From Straminergon stramineum (Eukaryota; Streptophyta; Bryopsida; Hypnales; Calliergonaceae): a DNA stretch of 64,000 nucleotides. The stretch is taken from positions 35,630,906 to 35,694,905 of the forward strand of contig OY987264.1 in assembly GCA_963920665.1 (NCBI GenBank), given 5' to 3'. Under the pieces are notes generated by a model. The model was not told the origin of the DNA and ran no database searches. It worked only from the letters and a program-made list of their open reading frames with translations. Position 1 is the stretch's first letter, and each line of letters opens with the position of its first letter. This document shows, piece after piece, positions 48,120 through 58,587 of the stretch. A program made the translations under genes and the position numbers.

Positions 48120-51100
48120 ATGTGGAAAAATTCGAGGAATTTGAGGACTGTTTGCAACAATGTGGCGAGATTTGTACAGGGAGCTCGTTCCATGAGCAAC
48201 TTACCTGAGAGCACAGTGTATGGTGGCCCGCAATCGAAGTCGCCGTGGAAGCGCGTGACCTTGCGGCATCTTGAGGCCAAGTATCAGAAGAATCAGCCTA
48301 TCACGATGGTCACTGCGTATGACTACCCCTCAGGTTCGATCACCAAACCCTTCTGTGATGCTCGGTATACATAGGTCCTAGGTGATGTGACAAATGGTTG
48401 CACTCCAAATTTCCAATGGAGATTTCGTGCTCAATTCTGAACCTGTTAATTTGAGTAATACCTTGCTGGAAAGGTACTGGCAATGCAGCTATCATAATTC
48501 TCCTAGCGCAAAGTATTGTGATCACGTGAAGCATTGAAGGTGTGCAGCGATAATGATAAAGAGGAGTCAACAAGCCGTTGTTTTTGTGATGTTTCTAGCT
48601 CATTTCTGTGTCAAATCGTGCAATTGACAGCTAGTTGGTAAGCTGTGAACATTGTGCTTCTAACAAAGGATTACCTGTATTGCGATTGCAGCAATCGGTT
48701 GACGTTTGTTGCCGAGGGCTTCCAATTTGTGTCAGCAAGGCTTTTACACCCGCTGTTCTGGTTCATTCCGATCCTCTGAAATTTTGTAACGGGGTGTGTT
48801 ATTGGCAGGAGTGCATGTGGACCGAGCGGGAATCGATATAATACTGGTGGGGGATTCTGTGGGCATGGTGGTGCATGGACACGACACCACGCTCCCCGTT
48901 ACCATGGACGACATGCTGTTGCATTGCAAGGCTGTGGCGAGGGGTGCAAATCGGCCACTTTTAATTGGAGATTTACCGTTTGGAAGCTACGAGCAGAGCA
49001 CGCAGCAGGTGTGTATAGGAAACAAATCCGATCTGTATTCACATCACAAAAGTCCAGTTCATGGGTTAACAGTAGCCCTTTTTTTTCACTTTTTGAGAAA
49101 GTGCCAAGATGGCGATCACTTAAAATTTAGTGAAGCATTATATTTCTATAATCATCCATCTTTTGGACCAAAAAACACTTTTCAGTCTTATTCATGCACT
49201 TTTTCATTCAAATTTGGCAATTTCATCCACATTTTTCATGGAAAAGGAAAATTTCTGTCGAAAAAAGATTACTTTTATCTGGCGAAAAGTAGACATTTAT
49301 TTTAAAATGGTGCAATCTGGCCCCATGTTGCCAAAAAAAAAGGGCTGGTTAACACTGAAATGACATTGTATTTGTCATTTTAGCATTATTCTAGTATCCT
49401 TTCAGAGTGTTTAAATATCGAAATCTGGAAAAGAGACACTATAGAAACATTAAACAATCATTGAAATAATTCTAAACTAGTTTCAGTTTAGTATGAATGC
49501 ACGGAGTAATAGAAGCGATACTGAGACGATTCCGGAGGGAGTTTTGTGATGGAGAATGTTGGAGTTATAGTTGTTTTCAGCAGTGAGTGGTGCGGTGGCA
49601 CCCAGCAGGTGCTTACAGGAAACAAATCAAATGTTACAACCAAAATGTGGTCCAGTTTTCTACTGACATCACGAAAGTCCTGTCCTACCCAGTATCCCCT
49701 TACTGCTGCTTGGATTGATTCATGGTTTAATACTCAATTGATATAGTTTTAGTGGTAATTTTATCATTTTTATGGTATCCTTTCAGTGTGTTAAAGATCA
49801 AAATTTGAAAAAAGCATTAAAGAGACATTAAACATTGAATCATTGGATGGACACTAAACTAGTTTCAGTTTAGTATGAATACATGGAGACACTGAAAATA
49901 ATTGATGAGACACAAACAATTGGAAAGGGATTTTTGTGATGGGGAATGTTGGAGTTCTATGTGTTGTTAGCATTCGTTGGTGTGGTGACAATGACCGAAC
50001 GAGCAAGGTTGGGTAAGGTAGGCGGTGGCCAGTGCAACGCGGCTCCTCAAGGAGGGCGGCATGGACGCCGTGAAGATGGAGGGCGGGGGAGGCTCTCGCG
50101 TGCAAGCAGCCAAAGCCATTGCTGAAGCTGGCATCGCCGTCATGGGTCACGTGGGCCTCACGCCGCAGGCTATCAGTGTGCTGGGCGGCTTCCGTCCCCA
50201 AGGCCGGAATGTGGACAGTGCGCTTCTGGTACCCACCAATATCGGCCTTAAAATTACGGATTGAGATGTCAAGGCTTTAAAATGACTACTGTGGTTGATT
50301 ATATTGTATGGAATTGAACCTCCAGTTGTGAACTGTCTCTCTTCTCCATTATCCTCTCTTCGATGACTAAGATAAGTGGTTCTCTTTGTGATCATTGTTC
50401 AATATCATAAGTATTGTCTGGGGTCCTCAAAGTTTGTACGTTGTTGAATGTTGTGATTGCTCCGTAGCAAGTTCAACGATATTCTCTCAATGCCCATTCA
50501 TCCTAAAGCTTTGAAACGCACTACTTTTTTTTTGTCCTTTTTTAACGTTTTGGTGTGTTGTGGAATGTAGGTTTTAGACCATGCTTTGGCTTTGCAAGCC
50601 GCGGGTTGCTTTTCCTTAGTTCTAGAGTGCGTTCCATCTCCTATTGCGGCAGCTATTACATCCGCTCTCAATGTTCCCACCATAGGAATCGGTGCTGGCC
50701 CATTCTGCAGTGGGCAGGTGATACATCATACCTCCTACTGCTTCCTTTTTCTTCGTTAATGCAACCTCAAAGCAGCTTGGCCTGATTTGACTAGATTGGT
50801 ACTTCCTGTCTCACTTGTGCCAGATCGTTTGGTGTGATTGTAGGTCTTGGTGTACCATGACCTTCTCGGCATGATGCAACACCCCCATTACGTGAAGGTA
50901 TTTCCTTTCTTCCAGATCAAACTTAGTCGATTGTCAGCGAACTTTTTTCTTGGAAGTCATAGTAGATTCAGTGAACCTGCTGAATTCCTAACTTCATATC
51001 TGTTGTTACTTTGCACTTCACCCCTATATTCTTACCACAAAAAATGAAGGGCTAGGCGATTTGTTGAAGATTTCTGATTTCATTACCTTACGAGGGGGAA

Positions 51101-51536
51101 AATAACGTGCGATTCTGGTGATTGTGACTAATGCAGCAATCCCATCTTCTAAGTTTGAAAATTCACAGAAATGACAATAATGCTCCAAAATTCTTTTTTG
51201 TTTTGTTGAAGATTTATGATTTCCTTGTGCCTGATTTCGGAAAAAAAATAACCGGTGATTGTGACGATGTTTTAGGTCACACCGAAATTCTCGAAGCAGT
51301 ATGCAAGTCTGGGCAACGTGATCCAGGAGGCGCTCACAGAGTACCGGGACGAGGTGACAGCGAATAAGTTTCCGTCGGATGTGCACACGCCGTATCGAAT
51401 CGACCAGCAGCAAACGGATGCGTTTCTGGAAGCCCTGGCGAAGCGAGGGCTTCATGAGGCTGCGGAGGCAGCCTCGGCTGCTGCTGTTCGGGATTCTGCT
51501 GCTGGGGAACCACGTATTAAGACCCCTGTTGATTGA
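48120..51536 (+). CDS. panB: Ketopantoate hydroxymethyltransferase (KPHMT), intact
   Basis: Transfers a hydroxymethyl group from 5,10-methylene-THF to 2-oxoisovalerate, giving ketopantoate for pantothenate and coenzyme A. Six exons join in frame: 48,120-48,333, 48,809-49,008, 50,022-50,228, 50,571-50,717, 50,844-50,897, 51,276-51,536 (360 aa, the usual length). The Arg-rich start ([18 protein letters not shown]) fits a mitochondrial presequence, as for plant KPHMT. Motifs in order: [26 protein letters not shown] and [11 protein letters not shown] (metal-binding Asp residues), [31 protein letters not shown] (catalytic Glu), [22 protein letters not shown] in two exons. The exon 3 acceptor (GGTAAGGTAG) lacks a pyrimidine tract. 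Intron 2 carries a 275-bp transposon and a duplicated donor-like segment. This is the only complete copy in the window. Confidence 0.9.
49072..49346. mobile_element. 275-bp inverted-repeat element in panB intron 2
   Basis: Flanked by GGTTAACA at 49,064-49,071 and 49,347-49,354 (8-bp target duplication, as in hAT elements). Ends GTAGCCCTTTTTTTT and (reversed) AGCCCTTTTTTTTT. Unit A has a single GGTTAACA at about 29,976 with no insert. Noncoding. Confidence 0.85.
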
Positions 51537-51539
51537 TTA

Positions 51540-52700
51540 ACTGCTTTTTGACTTTTTGGCTCTGGATTGATAGTGTTCTTTTTGGCTGTTTGGCTCTGTG
51601 GATTGATAGTCCGCTTATTGGCTTTTTGGCTTTTTGGCTTTTTGGCTCTGGACCAAAGGAAAGGAGGTTTCGCATCGACAAAAGTTGCATGAGGAAGTTA
51701 GAGAATTTGAGTTGGACCTTACTTGAAAAGCCAGCTAGTGCTAACAGGGACAGAACCTCTGGTAGCGTTGCTGCTTGTTTAAAAAACACGTTAGTCTAGT
51801 ATTACTTGTGTTTGTTGTCGACGGATCGTAGGATAATCACTTTGGTACCTTGTTGTCAGGTTCAAGAATTACCGTTTTGAGGCCAGCCTTTCTGAACATG
51901 ATATCTCAAAACTATTGAGGTATTTGGAATTGTAATGTTCTTCTTGGGGAATTCCTTTTGAGTCGCCCTGAATTTAGAAGGGCTGGGGGTCCCAAGTTAT
52001 GTGTGCTTTCTGGGTTTGCCTATGCTCTTCAGTCCAAATTGTCTCATTATTTCATGTTTTATGTGTGTTTCACGTATGCACAGACTTCAGAGTATAAATT
52101 GTGGTCTATGTGTGTACTTCCTATGTGAGCATTGACTCCGCTGTGACCGATTGACCCGTGCGTGGTTTATGTGTGCAATGGGTCCACAATCTAAACATGT
52201 CCTTTCTTTCATTTTTTTTACCATGTGAATGGCTCCACAGTGCGAACTGGCCCCTGTTTCTGCAAGCCTCCTACTCTCTACATTCTCAGAAAGAAGTGTT
52301 GAATGCCATTCTCGAACGTCATCGAAGTTGAGCCAAAATTTGCCTACTCATGTGACTGCCCAAAATCAGATCTTGTGATACACAACCATGGCTGTAAGGG
52401 AAATTTTCGCTCCGTTTTGAGTGATCCTACAGACGAATCTCGTAAAGAATAGGAGATATCATCATCTGTGGGGGTCGTTCATTTATCCGAACGGTCAACT
52501 GTTTTGCAGAGCAAGGGAGAATCACAACTACATCGTTCATGACTCTCAACCACTCCCTGTTAGCGTTTGTTAACCACAAGCTGTAAGAGTAAACACCAAT
52601 TTGCTTCTCCCCTACGCCATCTGCGCCATTGCCACTCACTCTGGTCTTGTAGGAAGAATAAAAACCTCAATCATTAAAGCGTCTCCATTCTTGACCTAAA
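51540..52700. other. panB 3' region and spacer to dynein gene
   Basis: 51,545-51,650 is a tandem of CTCTGGATTGATAGT and CTTTTTGG words in the likely panB 3' UTR. The rest is unremarkable. 52,600-52,690 precedes the next gene and includes an AATAAAAACC stretch; no TATA box was fixed. Confidence 0.45.
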
Positions 52701-54081
52701 ATGGCGGAGACTCCGACTCCAAAGCCACCAGAGACCTTACAGGAGATGAAAGAGGAGCTCACAGCGGTGCCGCCGGATGCACCAGCAGCAGACACAGTTC
52801 AAAAAGTCAATGTAACAGCATTCAAATTGGAATCTATAACTCTGAATCTCAATCCATCTGTGAGAAAGCCACCACAAGAAAATTAGGGTTTGACAAAGAT
52901 ATCCAAATGACTCTCAATAGGAGAAAATTTTGTATCGAGGATTATAACCACCAGCAGGACAGTGTTTACCCTATTGAAAATTAGGGTCTCAGCAGGAACT
53001 AACATGCTTGAAATTTTAGGAAGGTTCCCAGGTGAAGTCTCGCTACCCTAGACAAAATAAAGGGTTCTGAGAGTGGGGAGTCTACAAAAATCAGGCCTGA
53101 GGATATAATTAACTAGATCATCAGCAGAACCTGAAGGATTTATGAAATATTTTGTGCAGGTGGTGGTGCACTCGGAGTTGCCGTACGCCCCAGCATCGCG
53201 ATTCCAACCAGGAAAAGTTAAAGACATCATCAATAGAATGCTCAAGGAGAGGCTTGGATCATTGCCAGCATATGATTTCGAGCAGGCTCCCGCAATAGCC
53301 CGAGAGATTGCTGATGGTGTCAAGTATCAAATTCGAGGTTGCTGCCCACCCTCCCTTTTTCACTCTTCATAATCTGACCCACGAAATTGGTGAATTCAAC
53401 TTTGAGAGCTTCAACTCCAACCACGGGAATACCCCGAATTCTAAAATTTGTATCCATGAATCACTGTAGAAAATGATAAAAGAGGCTTATGTCCAGTCCA
53501 GTGATCCTCACATTTGTCATAGCGGTTCCGATGTCGAGGGTCTTGGCTTCTTGACGCGAAGAGGAAACGAGGAAATGCGAGTTTCCACTTAATAAGATGC
53601 CAGCTGGCAATCACAGTAATGCCACTTTGATTTCCAACCTCTTTCATATTCCGTCACGTCCATGATGATTTGAGTATCAAACAATAAAATTTCAGTACCA
53701 GAACCGAGTCCAAAGATGGTGATTCTTACTTCCACCTGCATACGCAACTACTCAGATTCTGGAAATAACTACAGAAGATCAGAACTAGGAAGAACACCTT
53801 CGTACATGTCACAATCAAAATGTAAGTTCAAAGTTGAAAGTCTAATAACGTTGCACTATTTTGGCCCTTACCTTCAGGTTGACCTGTGATGATGTACAGA
53901 TATGGGCTTGCAAAGGTACAAGATTGTAGTCCAATCAGTCATTGGAGAGGCGAAAGACCAAGGTTTCCAATTCGCAAGCAAATCCTTGTGGGATCCTGCA
54001 ACTGATGATTACTCCTTCGGATCCTTTCTCAATGACAAAGTATTCGGCGTAGTTGGCGCATGGGCGCTCTATTTAACATAA
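52701..54081 (+). CDS. Tctex1-type dynein light chain (DYNLT2B/TCTEX1D2-like)
   Basis: Dynein light chain of the Tctex1 fold; the DYNLT2B branch works in intraflagellar transport and axonemal dyneins. Three exons join in frame: 52,701-52,811, 53,160-53,337 and 53,900-54,081, giving 156 aa. After a Pro-rich, nonconserved N-terminus come FQPGKVKDIINRMLKERL, an acidic helix with DFEQAPAIAREIADGVKYQI, then GLQRYKIVVQSVIGE, the Trp of ASKSLWDPATDDY and the C-terminal GSFLNDKVFGVVGAWALY. These match the Tctex1 family order (KVKDII..LKE.L, RYK.VVQV.IGE, W....D). The exon 1 donor (AAT/GTAACA) is the least certain join. Flowering plants lack axonemal dynein, so the gene argues for flagellated sperm and probably male-gamete expression. 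It converges on the AXR4 gene. Confidence 0.8.
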
Positions 54082-54213
54082 TATCACACATAAATTAAAA
54101 AGAAATTAAAACGAAACAAAAAACACTACTTCCTCAAATCCCTGAGTGTCTCCAGCTACTATTGGTTGATCTCTGTACACTCTCTTCCAATGAATGAAAC
54201 CCTAAAGAATATA

Positions 54214-56456
54214 TTATATGACCCATCCACCGTGACCTACTCCAGCACCTTGTCCAAGGCCTTCCATATAGCCAAGTTCCTGCTCGTGGCTGTGGTGATG
54301 TCTATGATAACGTCCGAGGTTATCTTGAGAATGGCTACTCCGTGGAGAATTTCCAGTCTCTTTGGCCATCTCATACAACAGTTCACCGTTATTAGGCAAC
54401 GTTTCATAATCAATATGCTGCCGTAGGCTGGAAGGTAAGCTCTTCACGAACTCTGCGATCATATCTGCAATCTCCGGAGCTGCATCCTCCTGCTCACAAA
54501 GCACATCCCAAAAGATTCCCCATTAGATTAACGAAATTATCACGGTACGTTCATGTTACTCTAGTAGGACATCAGATTAATACTAAGAGAATGTTAAATT
54601 AGTATAACAATTTAATGTTTACTTTACCCCCCAAGGACCAGTGGGCAGTCCAAATTTCCAAAATTGAGGAGATTTCCAAAATAGTTGCCAATGTAATAGT
54701 TAATGCTAATGACATTGGGCATCACACTAATATTAAGTTAACACCATTTGCATTACATGAACCTTAACTTAACTTAACATCAATTCGACATGAGGACAGC
54801 AAGAATCTAATGCGTTTTAACTTAACATTAAGAAATTTGTCAATCTAATGGGAGGAGTCATTCGTGGTGCATGAGTGGAAGTGCACAAGTTAACCTATAC
54901 ATTTCTGGTAAATGGTACAGAACTGATCCAAATGACTGTTAAAAAAACATTTGCAAGGACCAGGAACATACCTGAGGCCATCGACTGCCGTGGTGGGAGT
55001 GGAACGAAGCCCCAGGCAGCGCCACTGCAAGCTGCTCCCCCTCGCTCTGCCATTCTTTCGACCAACCACTGGCCCAGAGAATCTGCTTTGGGATGTCTTC
55101 TAAGTGGGAGTGACCCGCCCACCCTGCCACGTCCATACTCGTGTTCGACGCAGCCAAGGACGCCAACAAAGCTCGCAAGCCGTCACTACTCCGCAAGAGG
55201 TAATCATGGTCTTCAGCCTCCTCTGTAGTCACAGAGGAAAAGCACCAAGACCGCAACACCAATCTGGAAAAGCAAATAAAACATTAATTTAACACTTCCA
55301 GCTCAAGAACCTTAGACCCTAAACACATTGATACTCACAAAGCATACATTATGGAACCACACTCACCACTGGTATGACAGAACCTATAAAAAGAAAACAG
55401 ATGCACAGGAATAAAGAGAAAATTGAATGTGGAGCTGACGACGGGGCCGTACCTGAATGCAAAATCCGATTGGGCTATAAAAGGTCCAAGGAGCGGAACC
55501 TTGAAGAGCCAGAAAGGCAAGGAAGGCAACCGAGGAACAGAATCCACAAGAGTGAGACTGGCCACTTTGGTCGGATTCTGAGAAGCCCAAGCCAAGCCGA
55601 CCTCCACTCCTGTGTCGTGCATGACAAGATGCACAGGAGCGAGTTCCAAGGACTCCACAATTTGGTCGAGCGCCTCTCCCATTTCATCCGGGCCAAGCGC
55701 CAGCACCTTCTTCCCTCTGTTCTGCTTCGTGACGCTTCTCAGCTTTGCCAGAAACTCATGCTCAACGCTCTCGTCGTGACTATTACGGAATAACCCCTCC
55801 ACGAGGAGCGCCTTCAACGCCTCGAATCGGACGTGGAGAAACCCCCTTCGCCGGTGATTTAAATCTTCGATCGAGTCGTCCTCTTCGTCGTCGTCCCTTC
55901 CAAGGTAGGTTTTCTCCGAGAGCCCTGCACCTGGAAAATCCACAGCAACGGCAGAGATTTCTCGCGCGGCGAGGAGAGGAATGAGTTTCCGGTACAAGTA
56001 GGAGCTCGATCCCAGCCCGTGAAGCAGAAGAGCGGTTTCACCTGCGACAATTATCGGCGATGAGCGCACGAACATCTTCACAGGGCTGCGATCCCTGCCG
56101 ACCTCCACTTTCACGAGCTTCCCGGCCTCGAAATGCGCCCGCACTCCAGCAGGCATGGACAGAATCTCGATCTTCTCACTTCGGTTCGAAATGCTTGTCG
56201 CAGCGACAAAAATAAGCATGACAATCGACACAATGGCCATGAACCAGAGCCAGAGAAAGAAGGGATTCTCGTTGTGGACCACGACTCTCTGCGACGGTTC
56301 TAAGCTTCCCTCTCCAGACGATTCAGCACTTCTTCTGCGTTTGCGAATCCCAGTATTGTCGCGCCTGTTCTCGGATTCTTCCACAGCAACTTCATTTGAC
56401 TGTTCCATCCCTCTCTCCTCGCTTTGATCGATCTCTCTCCCACCGTCATCCATCAT
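54214..56456 (-). CDS. AXR4: AXR4-like alpha/beta-hydrolase-fold ER protein
   Basis: In Arabidopsis AXR4 is an ER accessory protein needed for correct delivery of the auxin influx carrier AUX1. Four exons join in frame: 56,456-55,453, 55,383-55,367 (17 nt), 55,222-54,972 and 54,489-54,214, giving 515 aa. The start is the first ATG; a GTG precedes it. Residues about 1-64 are acidic/basic with RKRRR, and 65-89 form one membrane span (FFLWLWFMAIVSIVMLIFV). Then come the hydrolase fold LLLHGLGSSSYLYR, VAVDFPGAGLS, VHLVMHDTGVEVGLAWA (Asp where hydrolases usually have Ser), LPFWLFKVPLLGPF, WSKEWQSEGEQLAVALP and HSGSRWPQ-like, and EIADMIAEFVKSLPSSLRQ. The His/Gly-rich tail is typical of AXR4. If intron 1 is retained, translation stops at 55,335. 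Confidence 0.8.
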
Positions 56457-56459
56457 CAC

Positions 56460-57300
56460 AGTAAGAAAATGTAACTTCGATTACCTCAACTGCTGCAAGA
56501 ACTGAAACTACCTGCACTAGAAGCATCTCTAAACCCTAAACCTGGAAACAAGAAACGCAGTTATATGCAAACCGGCTCTCCCTTTCTCTCTCTCTCTCAA
56601 TGTCATCCGTGACCTTAAGCCAGCTTCCCTCATTGCGGAATTGCTGCAAAAACTGAAACTTACGACAGTACACGCAGTGCATGAATAATAATTCTTAAAC
56701 CAGGAAAAAGGCACGAAATTATGTGGATTAAATATACAAACTGGCGCTCTCTCTCTCTCTCCTACGCCGTCGTCCATTACAGCATACGGATGTTAACTTC
56801 GCTTCCAGGTCTGCCGAATTGCTGCAAAAACTGGAATTATGGTACCGACAGGCTTCAAGACGACCGCAAACCCTAAACCCAGAAACACGACAAGTGGCAG
56901 TCATACAGAAACTGGAAAGCAATGACGTCAGCGTTTTCCTTTTGGAACAGTAACTTACCTGCCACAAGCTTTCACCACGGGAGGCCAAGGTAATTGTTAA
57001 AAATTGCCCTGTATTTTCTGCCGCATTATTTTTTGGATTTCTTCACCTCTTCTACCTAATTTGGGGCCTATGATTGCAAATGTGAATTCATAATTTCCAA
57101 ATTTTATCATGTGTTGCAAATAAAAAATTTCAGAGTTTTCTCTAAGGTAAATTCTGGGCAATGAGGGGGTCAATTCACCCTAGCCTTCACAACACTTTTG
57201 GAGGAACAGAGTTTGACAAGCTTGAACTAGTAAGAAAGAGCAAAATTTTTACCCAAAAAATACACGTTGAATGAGGTGAAATCAAGGACCAAGGGAGATT
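56460..57300. other. AXR4 upstream region
   Basis: Contains two (CT)n tracts, about 56,577-56,600 and 56,742-56,761, and a twice-repeated motif TTGCTGCAAAAACTG (56,640 and 56,819). The CT tracts lie 120-300 bp upstream of the ATG, where plant core promoters often carry Y patches. No TATA box was chosen. Confidence 0.45.
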
Positions 57301-57329
57301 TGGGGGGCGGGGGGCGGGGGGGGGGGGGC
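57301..57329 (+). repeat. G-run (possible G-quadruplex)
   Basis: 29 bases with only two C interruptions in a run of G; four or more G tracts are available. Confidence 0.85.
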
Positions 57330-58397
57330 AAAATTTTACACTCTTTGATAGGTGTTTGAGACCTACACATTATGTCCCTCCAAAATTGTACTAATGATGT
57401 GAAGACTTATGGCTTGTTCCAAAAAACCCTACTATGAGGAATCTTGCTTGGCAATTCCAATGAAATTAGGAAATTTTGGTGAAGCAACACCTAATTGCAA
57501 AACTCTCCATTTTTTGACACCTAAAAAATGGCCTTGAATGAACACTTTGAAGACTCAAAATTACAAGAACTTTTCAAAGGCAACTAATGAAAAGTGAGGA
57601 GTTTTTTGAAGCAACTAATGAAAGTTGAGACATTTTCTTGCTTTAAGGGGATCCATTCAAGGTGAGCTTTAATTAGTGTTAAGTGTAGGCTATCCTATCT
57701 TTTCAACTTTGAAAAATTTATGAAATTATTACTAAAATTATAAAACTACTTAGGTTGCATTTTTCTTGAGTTTGCCTACCAACCTCATCAATTTTTTTCA
57801 TCACTTGACCTTTGAAGGAATGGGATTAGAAAAAATGTCCCTTTTAGGTCAAGACTTTGAAGACTTTGTGGAGTGATGAATCTTTTTACATCCATAAGCA
57901 TGGATGAAATATGCATGGGGTATGGATGGAAATTATTGATTATCTAGCAATGTGTACATTCATCCATCATAGATATCATCCTAAGATTTTATAGTGGTTT
58001 AGTTAACAATTTTATGAATTGAGAAAGGGAAGATGTATAGTCAATTATTCCCTCAAACTTTATTTGTATCACTTCTGAGAAAAAATTTGCTCAAAAAAAC
58101 ACCTTACTTACAAAGGCATTCCATATTTTAAAGACCTTTGAGGACAAAGAAGATGGTTCATTGCAAGACAAAATATATGAGTAGGCTTCACTTATTTAAT
58201 ATTATCAAGACACGTGCATTTTTTGCACAAGTCTCATATACAATTAAAATTGTAGAAAATTGTTTCAAGTATTCTTCAAGGACTTTATCCTACCACATCA
58301 AAACAAGGCCCATCAAATCTAAATTTAGATAGGTTTTTCCTACATTTTACTTGTGATTAATCAATCCAATGTTTATTGGACACATTTGGTGTACAAC
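57330..58397. other. AT-rich intergenic
   Basis: No gene or bounded element recognised. Confidence 0.4.
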
Positions 58398-58587
58398 CAC
58401 TACAAGAGAAAGGGGTGTTTTAAATATAGTCCCAATAGTATAGTCCTATAAGTAGTGACCTAAAAGGGGTGTTTTCAATAAAACTTTACTCGAAATGCAT
58501 GTATTTTTAATAAAAATTTACTACAAACACCCCTTTCAAGTCATTACTTGTAGGACTATACTTCAAACACACACTTCTCTTGTAGTG
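58398..58587. mobile_element. 190-bp foldback CACTA-type MITE
   Basis: Starts CACTACAAGAGAA and ends TTCTCTTGTAGTG, the classic CACTA terminus. Almost the whole element is an imperfect palindrome: AAGGGGTGTTT, ATAGTCCTA.AAGTA and the AAATTTTTATT region recur inverted. Flanks AAC and AAT are compatible with a 3-bp target duplication with one change. Transcripts would form a long hairpin. Confidence 0.75.

Larger units (their letters stand above)
43472..50167. repeat. Segmental duplication, unit C (partner 23,787-30,793)
   Basis: Same order and orientation as unit A: broken HWLK locus, spacer, panB. Homology ends at 50,167 because unit A is truncated there, while panB continues to completion in this unit. 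Unit C therefore represents the fuller arrangement. Confidence 0.85.

Noticed and set aside
55374..56427. Plus-strand open frames of 70-140 codons opposite AXR4 and VTE1
   Set aside because: Shadows of GC-rich coding sequence with no recognisable motifs.
55335..56459. Single-exon 374-aa reading of the AXR4-like protein ending SIMYAL
   Set aside because: Its last about 40 residues are intron read-through; homology resumes in separate downstream exons joined by good splice sites. The nominal first codon is GTG, so the ATG at 56,456 was used.
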